From assembly GCA_050742975.1 (NCBI GenBank), contig JBOGDQ010000192.1, forward strand, positions 1 through 27,098: a stretch of DNA of 27,098 bases, in the 5' to 3' direction. A program made the position numbers and the translations under genes. The DNA comes from JBDTGE01 sp050742975. GTDB lineage: Bacteria > Actinomycetota > Actinomycetes > Mycobacteriales > Jatrophihabitantaceae. Positions 8,106-15,356 of this stretch are shown here, one piece after another; the first letter of the stretch is position 1; every line of letters begins with the position of its first letter. The notes under the pieces are model-generated. The model saw nothing but the letters and a program-made list of their open reading frames with translations. It was not told the DNA's origin and made no database searches.

Positions 8106-9071
8106 GTGCAACACCTCGCCGAGATCCCCAGCCCTTCACAGAGCGTCTGGCACCTGGGTCCGCTGCCGATCCGCGCCTACGCCCTATGCATCATCGCCGG
8201 GATCCTGCTGTGCCTGTGGCTGACGACCCGCCGCTGGCGCGAGCGCGGTGGAAAGGAGGACGAGATCTGGGACGTCGCCGGCTGGGCGATCCTGTTCGGG
8301 ATCATCGGCGGCCGGCTGTACCACGTGGTCAGCGACCCCGAGCTGTACTTCGAGAAGGGCAAGCACCCGCTCAACGCGCTGAAGATCTGGGACGGTGGCC
8401 TGGGCATCTGGGGCGCGATCGCGCTGGGCACGCTCGGCGCCTGGATCGGCTGCCGGCGCAAGGGCCTGTCGCTGACCGTGTTCGCCGACGCCGCCGTGCC
8501 CGGGGTGATCTTCGCGCAGGGGATCGGCCGGTGGGGGAACTGGTTCAACAACGAGCTGTACGGCGGCCCGACCAGCCTGCCGTGGGGGCTCCAGGTGCAC
8601 TGCATGGACATCACGTCCGGCCACGCGACCGTCCCCGGAGTCGCGGACGGCGGGCAGGCCTGCGTGAACAGCACGCTCGTCCACGGCCTGTTCCAGCCGA
8701 CCTTCCTGTACGAGTCGCTCTGGGACATCGCGCTCGGCTTCGCGCTGCTGTACCTCGACCGCCGCCGACGACTCGGCCGTGGCAACGTCATGGCCCTGTA
8801 CGTCATGGGGTACACGGTCGGCCGGATCTGGATCGAGGCGCTGCGCGAGGACCACGCGAACCACATTCTCGGGCTGCGCCTGAACATCTGGACGAGCATC
8901 ATCGTGTTCCTGATAGGCCTGGCCTGGTTCCTCCGGCACGGCGGGTTGTCCGCCGCGCGCGAGCCGTCGCCGTACCGTGACGGCAGGGTGGTGCCGCGAG
9001 TCGAGGACCCGCCGGACACGCAGGAGCCGGACACGCGGGAGGTGGATGCCGGTGGCCGATCCGACGACTGA
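8106..9071 (+). CDS. lgt: Prolipoprotein diacylglyceryl transferase
   Basis: Lgt is the inner-membrane enzyme that transfers diacylglycerol from phosphatidylglycerol to the lipobox Cys of prolipoproteins, such as the DUF3048 lipoprotein encoded at 23156. The 321-residue protein has several membrane helices and the Lgt signature GIGRWGNWFNNELYGG at about residues 139-154, with the conserved IIGGRLYHV (about 66-74) upstream. It ends with a hydrophilic tail rich in Pro, Glu and Asp. GTG 8106 is chosen because it follows the -10 box at 8094 by six bases and begins just before the first helix; the open frame extends upstream to 8013 but that would pass through the promoter. The end overlaps the next gene by about 20 bases. 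Confidence 0.95.
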   Translation: MQHLAEIPSPSQSVWHLGPLPIRAYALCIIAGILLCLWLTTRRWRERGGKEDEIWDVAGWAILFGIIGGRLYHVVSDPELYFEKGKHPLNALKIWDGGLGIWGAIALGTLGAWIGCRRKGLSLTVFADAAVPGVIFAQGIGRWGNWFNNELYGGPTSLPWGLQVHCMDITSGHATVPGVADGGQACVNSTLVHGLFQPTFLYESLWDIALGFALLYLDRRRRLGRGNVMALYVMGYTVGRIWIEALREDHANHILGLRLNIWTSIIVFLIGLAWFLRHGGLSAAREPSPYRDGRVVPRVEDPPDTQEPDTREVDAGGRSDD

Positions 9072-9783
9072 CCTGCCCGAGCTGTCCAGTCCGGAGGTCC
9101 ACCACGATCACCGCGACCTGGCCGGCGGCTGGCTGCGTCCGACCGTGTTCGGGATGATGGACGGGCTGGTCTCGAACTTCGCCCTCATCGCCGGCGTGGC
9201 GGGGGCGAGCGCCGACACCAAGCAGATCTCGCTGGCCGGGCTGGCCGGCCTGGTCGGCGGAGCGTTCTCGATGGCCACCGGCGAGTACGTCTCGGTGCAG
9301 AGCCAGAACGAGGCGGCGTTCGCCGAGCTGGCCGTAGAGCGCAACGAGCTCGAGCACAACGCCGAGGCCGAGCTGGCCGAGCTGGCGCAGATGTATGTCT
9401 CGCGCGGCGTCGACGCGGACCTGGCCGAGAAGGTCGCCCGCCAGCTGTCACACGATCCTGACCAGGCCCTGCTCATCCATGCCCAGGAGGAGCTCGGCGT
9501 CGACCCGCACCAGCTGCCGAGCCCGTGGACGGCCGCGTTCTCCTCGCTCGGCTCGTTCAGCCTCGGAGCGCTGCTCCCGCTGCTGCCGTACCTGTGTGGC
9601 GCCAAGGAGATCGTGATCTCGGCCGTCGTCGCGCTCGTCGCGCTGTTCGGTGCCGGCGTCCTGGCTTCCCAGGTCACCAACCGCAGCTGGTGGTTCTCCG
9701 GCGCCCGTCAGCTCGCGCTCGGCATCTTCGCCGCCGCGGTGACGTTCGGCGTCGGCGCCCTGTTCCATGCGAGCGTCGGGTGA
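9052..9783 (+). CDS. VIT1/CCC1-family iron/manganese transporter
   Basis: This membrane protein of about 243 residues resembles plant VIT1 and yeast CCC1, which export or sequester Fe(II)/Mn(II). It has the family's first helix FGMMDGLVSNFALIAGVAGA, a second helix with GLVGGAFSMATGEYVSVQSQNE, a charged Glu-rich cytoplasmic stretch (EHNAEAELAELAQMY) forming the metal-binding region, and three C-terminal helices. GGGAGG (9037-9042) is nine bases from GTG 9052 and only three from ATG 9046, so I prefer GTG. It overlaps the lgt end and its own stop overlaps the next start, so it is cotranslated with both. The pairing with a peroxiredoxin-like gene suggests a role in metal-linked oxidative stress, which is inference. 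Confidence 0.88.
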   Translation: MADPTTDLPELSSPEVHHDHRDLAGGWLRPTVFGMMDGLVSNFALIAGVAGASADTKQISLAGLAGLVGGAFSMATGEYVSVQSQNEAAFAELAVERNELEHNAEAELAELAQMYVSRGVDADLAEKVARQLSHDPDQALLIHAQEELGVDPHQLPSPWTAAFSSLGSFSLGALLPLLPYLCGAKEIVISAVVALVALFGAGVLASQVTNRSWWFSGARQLALGIFAAAVTFGVGALFHASVG

Positions 9784-10346
9784 CGGGCCACTTCCCGCTG
9801 CCGGCGGACCTGCCCGTGCCGCAGGACGACGGGCGTGCGGACCACGTCGCCGGCCGGCCCATGCCTGCGGTCGAACTTGCGGGCACGGACGGCCGGACGG
9901 TGGCACTGCACGAGCTGGGACCGGGCCGGACGCTCATCTACCTGTACCCGATGACCGGCCGGCCCGGGGTCGAGCTGCCGGACGGCTGGGACGCGATCCC
10001 CGGCGCGCGCGGCTGCACTCCCGAGTCGTGCGGGTTCCGCGATCTGCACGCCGAATTGCAGCAGGCGGGCGCGGCGCGGGTGTACGGCCTGTCCGGCCAG
10101 GACACCGACTACCAGCGTGAGGCGGCCGAACGCCTGCACCTGCCGTTCGCCCTGCTCTCGGACGTCGGCCTCACGCTCGCCGACGCCCTCGACCTGCCGA
10201 CATTCGAGGTGGAGGGGCGGCGGCTGTACGCCCGGCTGACCCTCGTCGTGTCGCAGGGCCGGGTCGAGCACGCCTTCTACCCGGTGTTCCCGCCGGACGC
10301 CCACGCCGGCGAGGTCCTGGCCTGGCTCGGGGCGCACGGCACCTGA
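9780..10346 (+). CDS. Peroxiredoxin-like (AhpC/TSA-type) thioredoxin-fold protein
   Basis: This 188-residue protein is a peroxiredoxin-like thioredoxin-fold protein, presumably reducing peroxides in the cytoplasm. Visible features are IYLYPMTGRPGVELPDGW, then GARGCTPESCGFRD with two Cys five residues apart in the region of the peroxidatic site, VYGLSGQDTDYQREAAE, and the strand-turn LPFALLSDVGLTLADALDLPTFE. In classical Prx the motif is PxxxTxxC; here PMTGRPGV is followed by the CTPESC pair further on, as in the PRX-like 2 branch. GTG 9780 overlaps the preceding stop (GTGA). M. tuberculosis keeps bcpB, also a peroxiredoxin, near trpE and lgt, as I recall. Confidence 0.82.
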   Translation: MTGHFPLPADLPVPQDDGRADHVAGRPMPAVELAGTDGRTVALHELGPGRTLIYLYPMTGRPGVELPDGWDAIPGARGCTPESCGFRDLHAELQQAGAARVYGLSGQDTDYQREAAERLHLPFALLSDVGLTLADALDLPTFEVEGRRLYARLTLVVSQGRVEHAFYPVFPPDAHAGEVLAWLGAHGT

Positions 10347-10349
10347 TTC

Positions 10350-10379
10350 TTGCCGTACCGACCGGTCGGTCGGTATGGT
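10350..10379 (+). promoter_or_regulatory. Promoter of the APH/acyl-CoA dehydrogenase operon with TetR-type operator
   Basis: A -35 candidate TTGCCG (10350-10355) and a -10 box TATGGT (10374-10379) are 18 bases apart, and GTG 10387 follows the -10 by seven bases. The whole spacer is a symmetric site: ACCGACCGGTCGGT (10357-10370) is a perfect palindrome, and TACCGAC-N6-GTCGGTA spans 10356-10375. ACCGACCGGTCGGT-like sites are familiar operators of TetR-family repressors of lipid genes in actinobacteria. Binding here would block RNA polymerase, so the operon is probably induced by an acyl-CoA or similar ligand. The regulator gene is not in the window. Confidence 0.7.
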
Positions 10380-10386
10380 CGCCCGC

Positions 10387-11415
10387 GTGGCGGATCTCCC
10401 CGGGCTCGACCTCGCGGCGCTGACGTCGTGGCTCGACGCGGAGCACCCGGGGTTGCGCCGCGGACCGCTCGCCGGCGAGGTGATCGCGGGCGGCAAGTCG
10501 AACCTGACCTACCGCGTCACCGACGGCAGCACCACCTGGGCGCTGCGCCGCCCGCCGCTGGCCCACGTGCTGCCGACGGCGCACGACATGGTGCGCGAGT
10601 TCCGGGTCATCAGCGCCCTGCACGGCACGGACGTCCCGGTGGCGCAGGCGATCGCGCTGTGCGAGGACAAGGGCGTCCTGGGCGCGCCGTTCTACCTGAT
10701 GAGCTACGTCGACGGGCTGGTGCTGGACCGGCCGGAGGTGATCGCCGGCCTCGATACCACCGCGGCCCGCATGGCGTGCGAGCAGCTGGTGGACACCCTC
10801 GTCGCGCTGCACGCGGTCGACCCGGAGTCGGTCGGACTGCCCGAGTTCGGCCGTCCGGACGGCTTCCTCACCCGGCAGGTCCGGCGCTGGCACCAGCAGT
10901 GGCAGGCGTCCGAGACGCGCCCGCTGGAGATCCTCGATCAGGTGCTGGCCCGGCTGAGCGGCACTGTCCCGGACCAGTCCGCGCCGGCCATCGTCCACGG
11001 CGACTACCGGCTGACCAACGTCATGTTCCGGCCGGATCTGAGCGCGATCGCGGCCGTCGTCGACTGGGAGATGGCGACGCTGGGCGACCCGCTCACCGAC
11101 GTCGGGCTGCTGGTCGTCTACCAGACGCTGTCGGTCGACGGCGACTTCGTGATGCCACGGATGAGCCCCGGCGACGGGTTCCTGAGCCCGCGCGAGCTGG
11201 TCGCCAGGTACGACGCCGGCTCGCACCGCGACCTGAGTCAGCTCGACTGGTACGTCGGCTTCGGCTACTTCAAGCTCGCCGTCGTCGCGGAGGGCATCCA
11301 CCACCGCTACCTGCAGGGCAAGACCGTCGGCGCCGGGTTCGACCACTTCGGCGCGGCCGTCCCTGAGCTGCTCGCCGCCGCGCTGACCGCGCTCGCTTCC
11401 CGCGTCGACCGATAG
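10387..11415 (+). CDS. APH-family phosphotransferase (acyl-CoA dehydrogenase-linked)
   Basis: This protein of about 342 residues has the aminoglycoside-phosphotransferase/choline-kinase fold, but its context is lipid catabolism, not resistance. Visible are the nucleotide loop GGKSNLTYRVT, TWALRRPP, the Brenner catalytic motif VHGDYRLTN and the metal-binding DWEMATLGDPLTDVG. Such domains are fused to acyl-CoA dehydrogenase in human ACAD10/ACAD11 and separate in Pseudomonas LvaA, where they phosphorylate the hydroxyl of 4-hydroxyacyl-CoA. I infer the same reaction. GTG 10387 is preferred because it lies seven bases after the -10 box; the in-frame ATG 10375 falls inside that box. The acyl-CoA dehydrogenase gene follows after 11 bases. 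Confidence 0.88.
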   Translation: MADLPGLDLAALTSWLDAEHPGLRRGPLAGEVIAGGKSNLTYRVTDGSTTWALRRPPLAHVLPTAHDMVREFRVISALHGTDVPVAQAIALCEDKGVLGAPFYLMSYVDGLVLDRPEVIAGLDTTAARMACEQLVDTLVALHAVDPESVGLPEFGRPDGFLTRQVRRWHQQWQASETRPLEILDQVLARLSGTVPDQSAPAIVHGDYRLTNVMFRPDLSAIAAVVDWEMATLGDPLTDVGLLVVYQTLSVDGDFVMPRMSPGDGFLSPRELVARYDAGSHRDLSQLDWYVGFGYFKLAVVAEGIHHRYLQGKTVGAGFDHFGAAVPELLAAALTALASRVDR

Positions 11416-11426
11416 AGAGGCCACCG

Positions 11427-12656
11427 ATGGACTTCCGGCACAGCGAACGGTCCGAGGACCTGCAGGCGCAGGTGTCCCGGTTCCTGGACGAGCACGTCTA
11501 CCCGGCCGAGCACGAGTTCGAGGCGCAGGCGGCCGCGAACCGAGCGGCCGGCACCCCGTTCCGCACCCCCGAGATCCTCGGCGGGCTCAAGGACGTCGCG
11601 CGGAAGCAGGGGCTCTGGAACCTGTTCCTGCCGGACGAGCGGTTCGGTGCGGGCCTGTCCGTCCTCGACTACGCGCCGCTCGCCGAACTGTCCGGGCGGT
11701 CTGTCGCGATCGCGCCCGAGGCGATGAACTGCGCCGCCCCGGACACCGGCAACATGGAGCTGATCGCGATGTTCGGCACCGACGAGCAGCACGAGCGGTG
11801 GCTGCGGCCGCTGTTGGATGCGCAGATCCGGTCCTGCTTCTCGATGACCGAGCCGGCGGTGGCATCCTCGGACGCGACGAACATGGCGCTGACGATCACC
11901 CGGACCGGCGACGAGTACGTAGTCGACGGGCGCAAGTGGTGGTCGTCGGGTGCGATGCGGCCGGAGTGCAGGATCGCGATCGTCATGGGGGTCAGCGATC
12001 CGGACGCCGAACGTCATGCCCGGCACTCGATGGTCCTGGTCCCGCTGGACACGCCTGGGGTGACCCTCGAGCGGTCCACGTCGGTGTTCGGCTACGACGA
12101 CGGCACGCACGGCGGCCACGCGGTCGTGAACTTCGAGAACGTGCACGTCCCGGTTGAGAACCTGCTCGGACCGCAGGGCGGCGGCTTCATGATGGCCCAG
12201 GCCCGGCTCGGCCCCGGCCGCATCCACCACTGCATGCGCAGCCTGGGCATGGCCGAGCGGGCTCTGGAACTGATGTGTGCCCGGGTGTCCTCCCGTTCCG
12301 CGTTCGGCGGGCCGATCGCACGGCAGGGCGTCGTGCAGGAGTGGATCGCCGAGTCGCGGATGGCGATCGAGCAGGCTCGGCTGCTGGTGCTGAAGACGGC
12401 GTGGCTGATCGACAACGCCGGGGTGAAGAACGCGCGGGCCGAGATCGCGGCGATCAAGGTGGCCGCCCCTCGTGCTGCGTCGTACGTGGTGGACCGGGCG
12501 ATCCAGGCGCACGGCGCTGCCGGTGTCTCCGGGGACACGCCGCTGGCCGAGTCCTGGGCCCAGCTGCGCACGCTGCACCTGGCCGACGGTCCGGACGAGG
12601 TGCACCTGCGCTCGGTCGCGCGCGAGGAGCTAAGCAGGGCGACGACGGCGCGATGA
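11427..12656 (+). CDS. Acyl-CoA dehydrogenase, ACAD10/11-like
   Basis: This 409-residue flavoprotein has the full three-domain acyl-CoA dehydrogenase fold. FAD and substrate segments are visible: CFSMTEPAVASSDATNM, VDGRKWWSSGA, GPGRIHHCMRSLGMAE, SRSAFGGPIARQGVVQEWIAES and IQAHGAAGVSGDTPLA. The RIHHCMR helix and the length are typical of the ACAD10/11 branch. Paired with the APH kinase gene directly upstream, it probably acts on the phosphorylated 4-hydroxyacyl-CoA, eliminating phosphate to give an enoyl-CoA, rather than being a simple fatty-acyl dehydrogenase. GAGAGG (11415-11420) lies before ATG 11427. The C-terminus is followed by a long inverted repeat. Confidence 0.93.
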   Translation: MDFRHSERSEDLQAQVSRFLDEHVYPAEHEFEAQAAANRAAGTPFRTPEILGGLKDVARKQGLWNLFLPDERFGAGLSVLDYAPLAELSGRSVAIAPEAMNCAAPDTGNMELIAMFGTDEQHERWLRPLLDAQIRSCFSMTEPAVASSDATNMALTITRTGDEYVVDGRKWWSSGAMRPECRIAIVMGVSDPDAERHARHSMVLVPLDTPGVTLERSTSVFGYDDGTHGGHAVVNFENVHVPVENLLGPQGGGFMMAQARLGPGRIHHCMRSLGMAERALELMCARVSSRSAFGGPIARQGVVQEWIAESRMAIEQARLLVLKTAWLIDNAGVKNARAEIAAIKVAAPRAASYVVDRAIQAHGAAGVSGDTPLAESWAQLRTLHLADGPDEVHLRSVAREELSRATTAR

Positions 12657-12678
12657 ACCCCACCGCCCCGCTCGCGAG

Positions 12679-12749
12679 TGATCACGTTTTCCCCGCCGGA
12701 CGTCGCTCCGCCGGGCCAGAACCGGTGCCCAGCGGGGAAAACACGATCA
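12679..12749. repeat. Long imperfect inverted repeat inside the catabolic operon
   Basis: TGATCACGTTTTCCCCGC (12679-12696) pairs with GCGGGGAAAACACGATCA (12732-12749), 16 of 18 positions complementary; the 35-base interior holds further CCGG-rich pairing. Palindromic intergenic elements beginning TGATCA/TGATCG are abundant in some Frankia-related genomes, so this may be a member of a dispersed repeat family. It lies between two same-strand genes and could lower downstream expression or protect RNA ends. Confidence 0.65.
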
Positions 12750-12764
12750 ACAGGGCGCGCTGAC

Positions 12765-13733
12765 GTGGGCTGGGGGCTGACGATCCCGCTGATCGGAGCG
12801 CCGCTGCCGGCGCACACCGACCTGATCCGGGCGCTGCCCTCGTTCGGGTACACCGACGCGTGGTCGGCCGAGACGAACGGGACGGACGCGTTCACGCCAC
12901 TCGCGCTGGCCTCGGCGTGGGAGCCGACGCTGCGCCTGGGCACCGCGATCGTCCCGGTGTACACGCGGGGGCCGGCGCTGATCGCGATGTCCGCCGCGTC
13001 GATGGCGGCCGCCGCGCCCGGCCGGTTTGTGCTCGGGCTCGGGGCGTCCAGCCCGGTCATCGTCGGCAACTGGAACGGCATCGCGTTCGACGAGCCCTAC
13101 CGGCGCAGCCGCGACGTGCTGCGCGTGGTCAGGGCGGCGCTCGCCGGTGATCGGGTCGACGGCGAGTTCGACAGCTTCACGATCAAGCGGTTCAAGCTCA
13201 ACCAGCCGCCGGCCGTCCCCCCGCCGGTGTTGCTGGCCGCGCTCCGTCCGCAGATGCTGCGGCTGGCCGGGCGGGAGGCCGACGGCGCGATCCTGAACTG
13301 GCTCGCCTCCCACGACGTCGGCCGCTGCGTCGAGGCGATCGCCAACCCGGGGGCCGACGTCGTCGCCCGGATCTTCGTCTGCCCGACCGCTGACGACGGG
13401 TACGCGCGCAACCTCGGCCGGGTGCTGATCTCGACCTACCTGACCGTGCCTGCCTACGCCGCGTTCCACGACTGGCTCGGCCGCGGCGACGCGCTGCGCC
13501 CGATGCACGAGCGATGGGCGGCAGGCGACCGTGCTGGGGCTGCTGCCGCGATCCCCGACGAGGTGGTCGACGACCTGGTCCTGCATGGGACCCCGGAGCA
13601 GTGCCGCGCGAAGGTGCAGGCCTACGCCGACGCCGGGGTGCGGACGCCCGTCATCGCCCTGCTCCCGACGCCCGACGCGGCCGACGCGACCACGTTGCTC
13701 GACCTCGTCCGCCAACTGGGTCCGGAGGCCTGA
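12765..13733 (+). CDS. Luciferase-like (F420-dependent type) oxidoreductase
   Basis: This protein of about 322 residues is a TIM-barrel member of the luciferase-like monooxygenase superfamily, most likely F420-dependent as is usual in actinobacteria. It begins GWGLTIPLIG, has GYTDAWSAETNGTDAFTPLA, LRLGTAIVPVYTRGP, the phosphate-binding FVLGLGASSPVIV, RSRDVLRVVRAALAGDRV and PVLLAALRPQMLRLAGREADGAILNW. The substrate is unknown; by context it is an intermediate of the same catabolic route. GTG 12765 is chosen because the barrel's first strand starts there; the open frame reaches back to 12678 but would translate the inverted repeat. No strong ribosome site is seen. Confidence 0.88.
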   Translation: MGWGLTIPLIGAPLPAHTDLIRALPSFGYTDAWSAETNGTDAFTPLALASAWEPTLRLGTAIVPVYTRGPALIAMSAASMAAAAPGRFVLGLGASSPVIVGNWNGIAFDEPYRRSRDVLRVVRAALAGDRVDGEFDSFTIKRFKLNQPPAVPPPVLLAALRPQMLRLAGREADGAILNWLASHDVGRCVEAIANPGADVVARIFVCPTADDGYARNLGRVLISTYLTVPAYAAFHDWLGRGDALRPMHERWAAGDRAGAAAAIPDEVVDDLVLHGTPEQCRAKVQAYADAGVRTPVIALLPTPDAADATTLLDLVRQLGPEA

Positions 13734-14522
13734 ATGGACGTCAACGGCAAGGCCATCGTCATCACCGGAGGCGGCAGCGGGATCGGCGCGGCACTGGCCC
13801 GGCGCTTTGCCGCAGACGGCGCGGCGACCGTCGTGGTGACCGACCTGAACGGCGACGCGGCTCGCGCGGTGGCCGATGAGGTCGGCGGGGTCGGCGAGGC
13901 TGTGGACGTGTGCGACGCCGACGCGATCGCTGCGCTCGTGGACCGGACGATCGCCCGCTTCGGCCGCATCGACGTGTTCTGCAGCAACGCCGGCATCACC
14001 ACCGGCGTCGGGCTGGACGACCCCGGGGACCTGTGGCACAGGGCGTTCGACGTCCATGTCATGTCGCACGTGTACGCCGCTCGCGCAGTGGTCCCGCACA
14101 TGCTCGAACGCGGCGGCGGGTACCTGCTCAACACCGCGTCCGCGGCGGGGCTGCTCACCTCGCCCGGCGACGCACCGTACACGGTCAGCAAGCACGGGGC
14201 GGTCGCCTTCGCCGAGTGGCTGGCCGTCACGTACGGCGACCGCGGTCTCGGGGTGAGCGTGCTCTGCCCGCTGGGGGTGGCGACACCGTTGCTCATGCAG
14301 CCGCTGGCCGCGGGCAACGCGGGAGCCCGGGCCGTCGCCGCGTCCGGGCAGATCCTCACGCCCGAGCAGGTCGCCGATGCCGTCGTCGCGGGCCTGGCTG
14401 CGGAGGCCTTCCTGATCCTCCCGCACCCCGAGGTCGGTACGTTCTACGCGCAGAAGGCGTCGGACCCGGACCGCTGGCTGGCCGGCGTGCGGCGCCTCGT
14501 TTCTCGACAGGAAGGGCAGTAA
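13734..14522 (+). CDS. Short-chain dehydrogenase/reductase
   Basis: This 262-residue classical SDR is an NAD(P)-dependent oxidoreductase. Visible are the cofactor motif TGGGSGIG (about residues 11-18), an acidic residue after the second strand (TDLNGD) that favours NAD, SNAG in place of NNAG, the catalytic Ser in NTASAAG and YTVSKHG with the catalytic Tyr and Lys. GGAGG (13724-13728) is six bases before ATG 13734, which directly follows the previous stop. The substrate is not evident; oxidation of a hydroxyacyl-CoA or alcohol in the same pathway is a reasonable inference. Confidence 0.92.
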   Translation: MDVNGKAIVITGGGSGIGAALARRFAADGAATVVVTDLNGDAARAVADEVGGVGEAVDVCDADAIAALVDRTIARFGRIDVFCSNAGITTGVGLDDPGDLWHRAFDVHVMSHVYAARAVVPHMLERGGGYLLNTASAAGLLTSPGDAPYTVSKHGAVAFAEWLAVTYGDRGLGVSVLCPLGVATPLLMQPLAAGNAGARAVAASGQILTPEQVADAVVAGLAAEAFLILPHPEVGTFYAQKASDPDRWLAGVRRLVSRQEGQ

Positions 14523-14527
14523 CCAAC

Positions 14528-15292
14528 ATGGCAGGTGTGCAGGATCGCGTCGCGCTCGTGACCGGAGGCGCGCAGGGGATCGGGGCCGAGGTCGCGCGCC
14601 GGCTCGGCTCGGACGGTGCCCGGGTGGGCGTGCTCGACCTGAACCGGGACGCCGCGCAGTCGGTTGCCGACGAGATCATCGCCGCGGGCGGGCAGGCGGT
14701 CGGCCTCGGCGCGGACGTGTCCCAGCGCGATCAGGTCCAGGGCGCGGTCGACACGCTCGTCGCCGAGTTCGGCGGCCTGCACATCCTGGTGAACAACGCC
14801 GGCGTGCTGCGCGACAACCTGCTGTTCAAGATGACCGACGACGACTGGACGCTGGTCATGGAGGTGCACCTGCGCGGCGCCTTCCTGTGCAGCCAGATCG
14901 CCCAGAAGCACATGGTCGCCGCCAAGTACGGCCGGATCGTGTCGATGTCGTCCACGTCTGCGCTGGGCAACCGGGGCCAGGCCAACTACTCGACGGCGAA
15001 GGCCGGCCTGCAGGGTCTGACCAAGACGCTGGCGATCGAGCTCGGCCCGTTCGGAGTCACCGCTAACGCGATCGCCCCCGGGTTCATCGAGACGGCAATG
15101 ACTGCGGCCACCGCCGAGCGCATCGGCACCACCATCGAGGCCATGCGCGAGGCGACCGCGTCGGCCGTCCCGGTGCGTCGCGGCGGGGTGCCCGCCGACA
15201 TCGCCAACACGGTGGCGTTCTTCGCCGGCGAGGAGGCCGGTTACCTCACCGGCCAGGTCATCTACGTCGACGGCGGCCGCGGGCTGCTCTGA
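14528..15292 (+). CDS. FabG-like short-chain dehydrogenase (3-oxoacyl reductase type)
   Basis: This 254-residue SDR is closer to FabG and 3-hydroxyacyl-CoA dehydrogenases than its neighbour. Motifs are TGGAQGIG, DLNRD (acidic, NAD-favouring), NNAGVLRDNLLFKMTDDDW, the catalytic Ser in MSSTSAL, YSTAKAG and the C-terminal GYLTGQVIYVDGG. AGGAAGG (14511-14517 region) precedes ATG 14528. It ends the operon begun at 10387, just before the ffh promoter. In a 4-hydroxyacyl-CoA pathway it could serve as the 3-hydroxyacyl-CoA dehydrogenase step after hydration; this is inference, and a fatty-acid synthesis role cannot be excluded. Confidence 0.92.
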   Translation: MAGVQDRVALVTGGAQGIGAEVARRLGSDGARVGVLDLNRDAAQSVADEIIAAGGQAVGLGADVSQRDQVQGAVDTLVAEFGGLHILVNNAGVLRDNLLFKMTDDDWTLVMEVHLRGAFLCSQIAQKHMVAAKYGRIVSMSSTSALGNRGQANYSTAKAGLQGLTKTLAIELGPFGVTANAIAPGFIETAMTAATAERIGTTIEAMREATASAVPVRRGGVPADIANTVAFFAGEEAGYLTGQVIYVDGGRGLL

Positions 15293-15316
15293 CGACGGGC
15301 AACCGCCACGTACGCT
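15289..15316 (+). promoter_or_regulatory. Promoter of ffh
   Basis: CTGACG (15289-15294), 16 bases and TACGCT (15311-15316) form a reasonable -35/-10 pair. It overlaps the end of the upstream SDR gene and would give a 5' untranslated region of about 35 bases with AAGGA at 15346-15350. Confidence 0.5.
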
Positions 15317-15356
15317 GGCCGGGACCGGTTCCTCCCGACGCATCCAAGGACTCCTG

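Noticed and set aside
12678..12764. 29-residue N-terminal extension of the luciferase-like protein
   Set aside because: It would translate the long inverted repeat and contains PP/GQNRC-type sequence unlike the family; the barrel's first strand begins at GTG 12765.
12747..14426. 559-codon minus-strand frame opposite the luciferase-like and SDR genes
   Set aside because: The plus strand has clear family motifs throughout; the antisense product is low-complexity and lacks a start signal.
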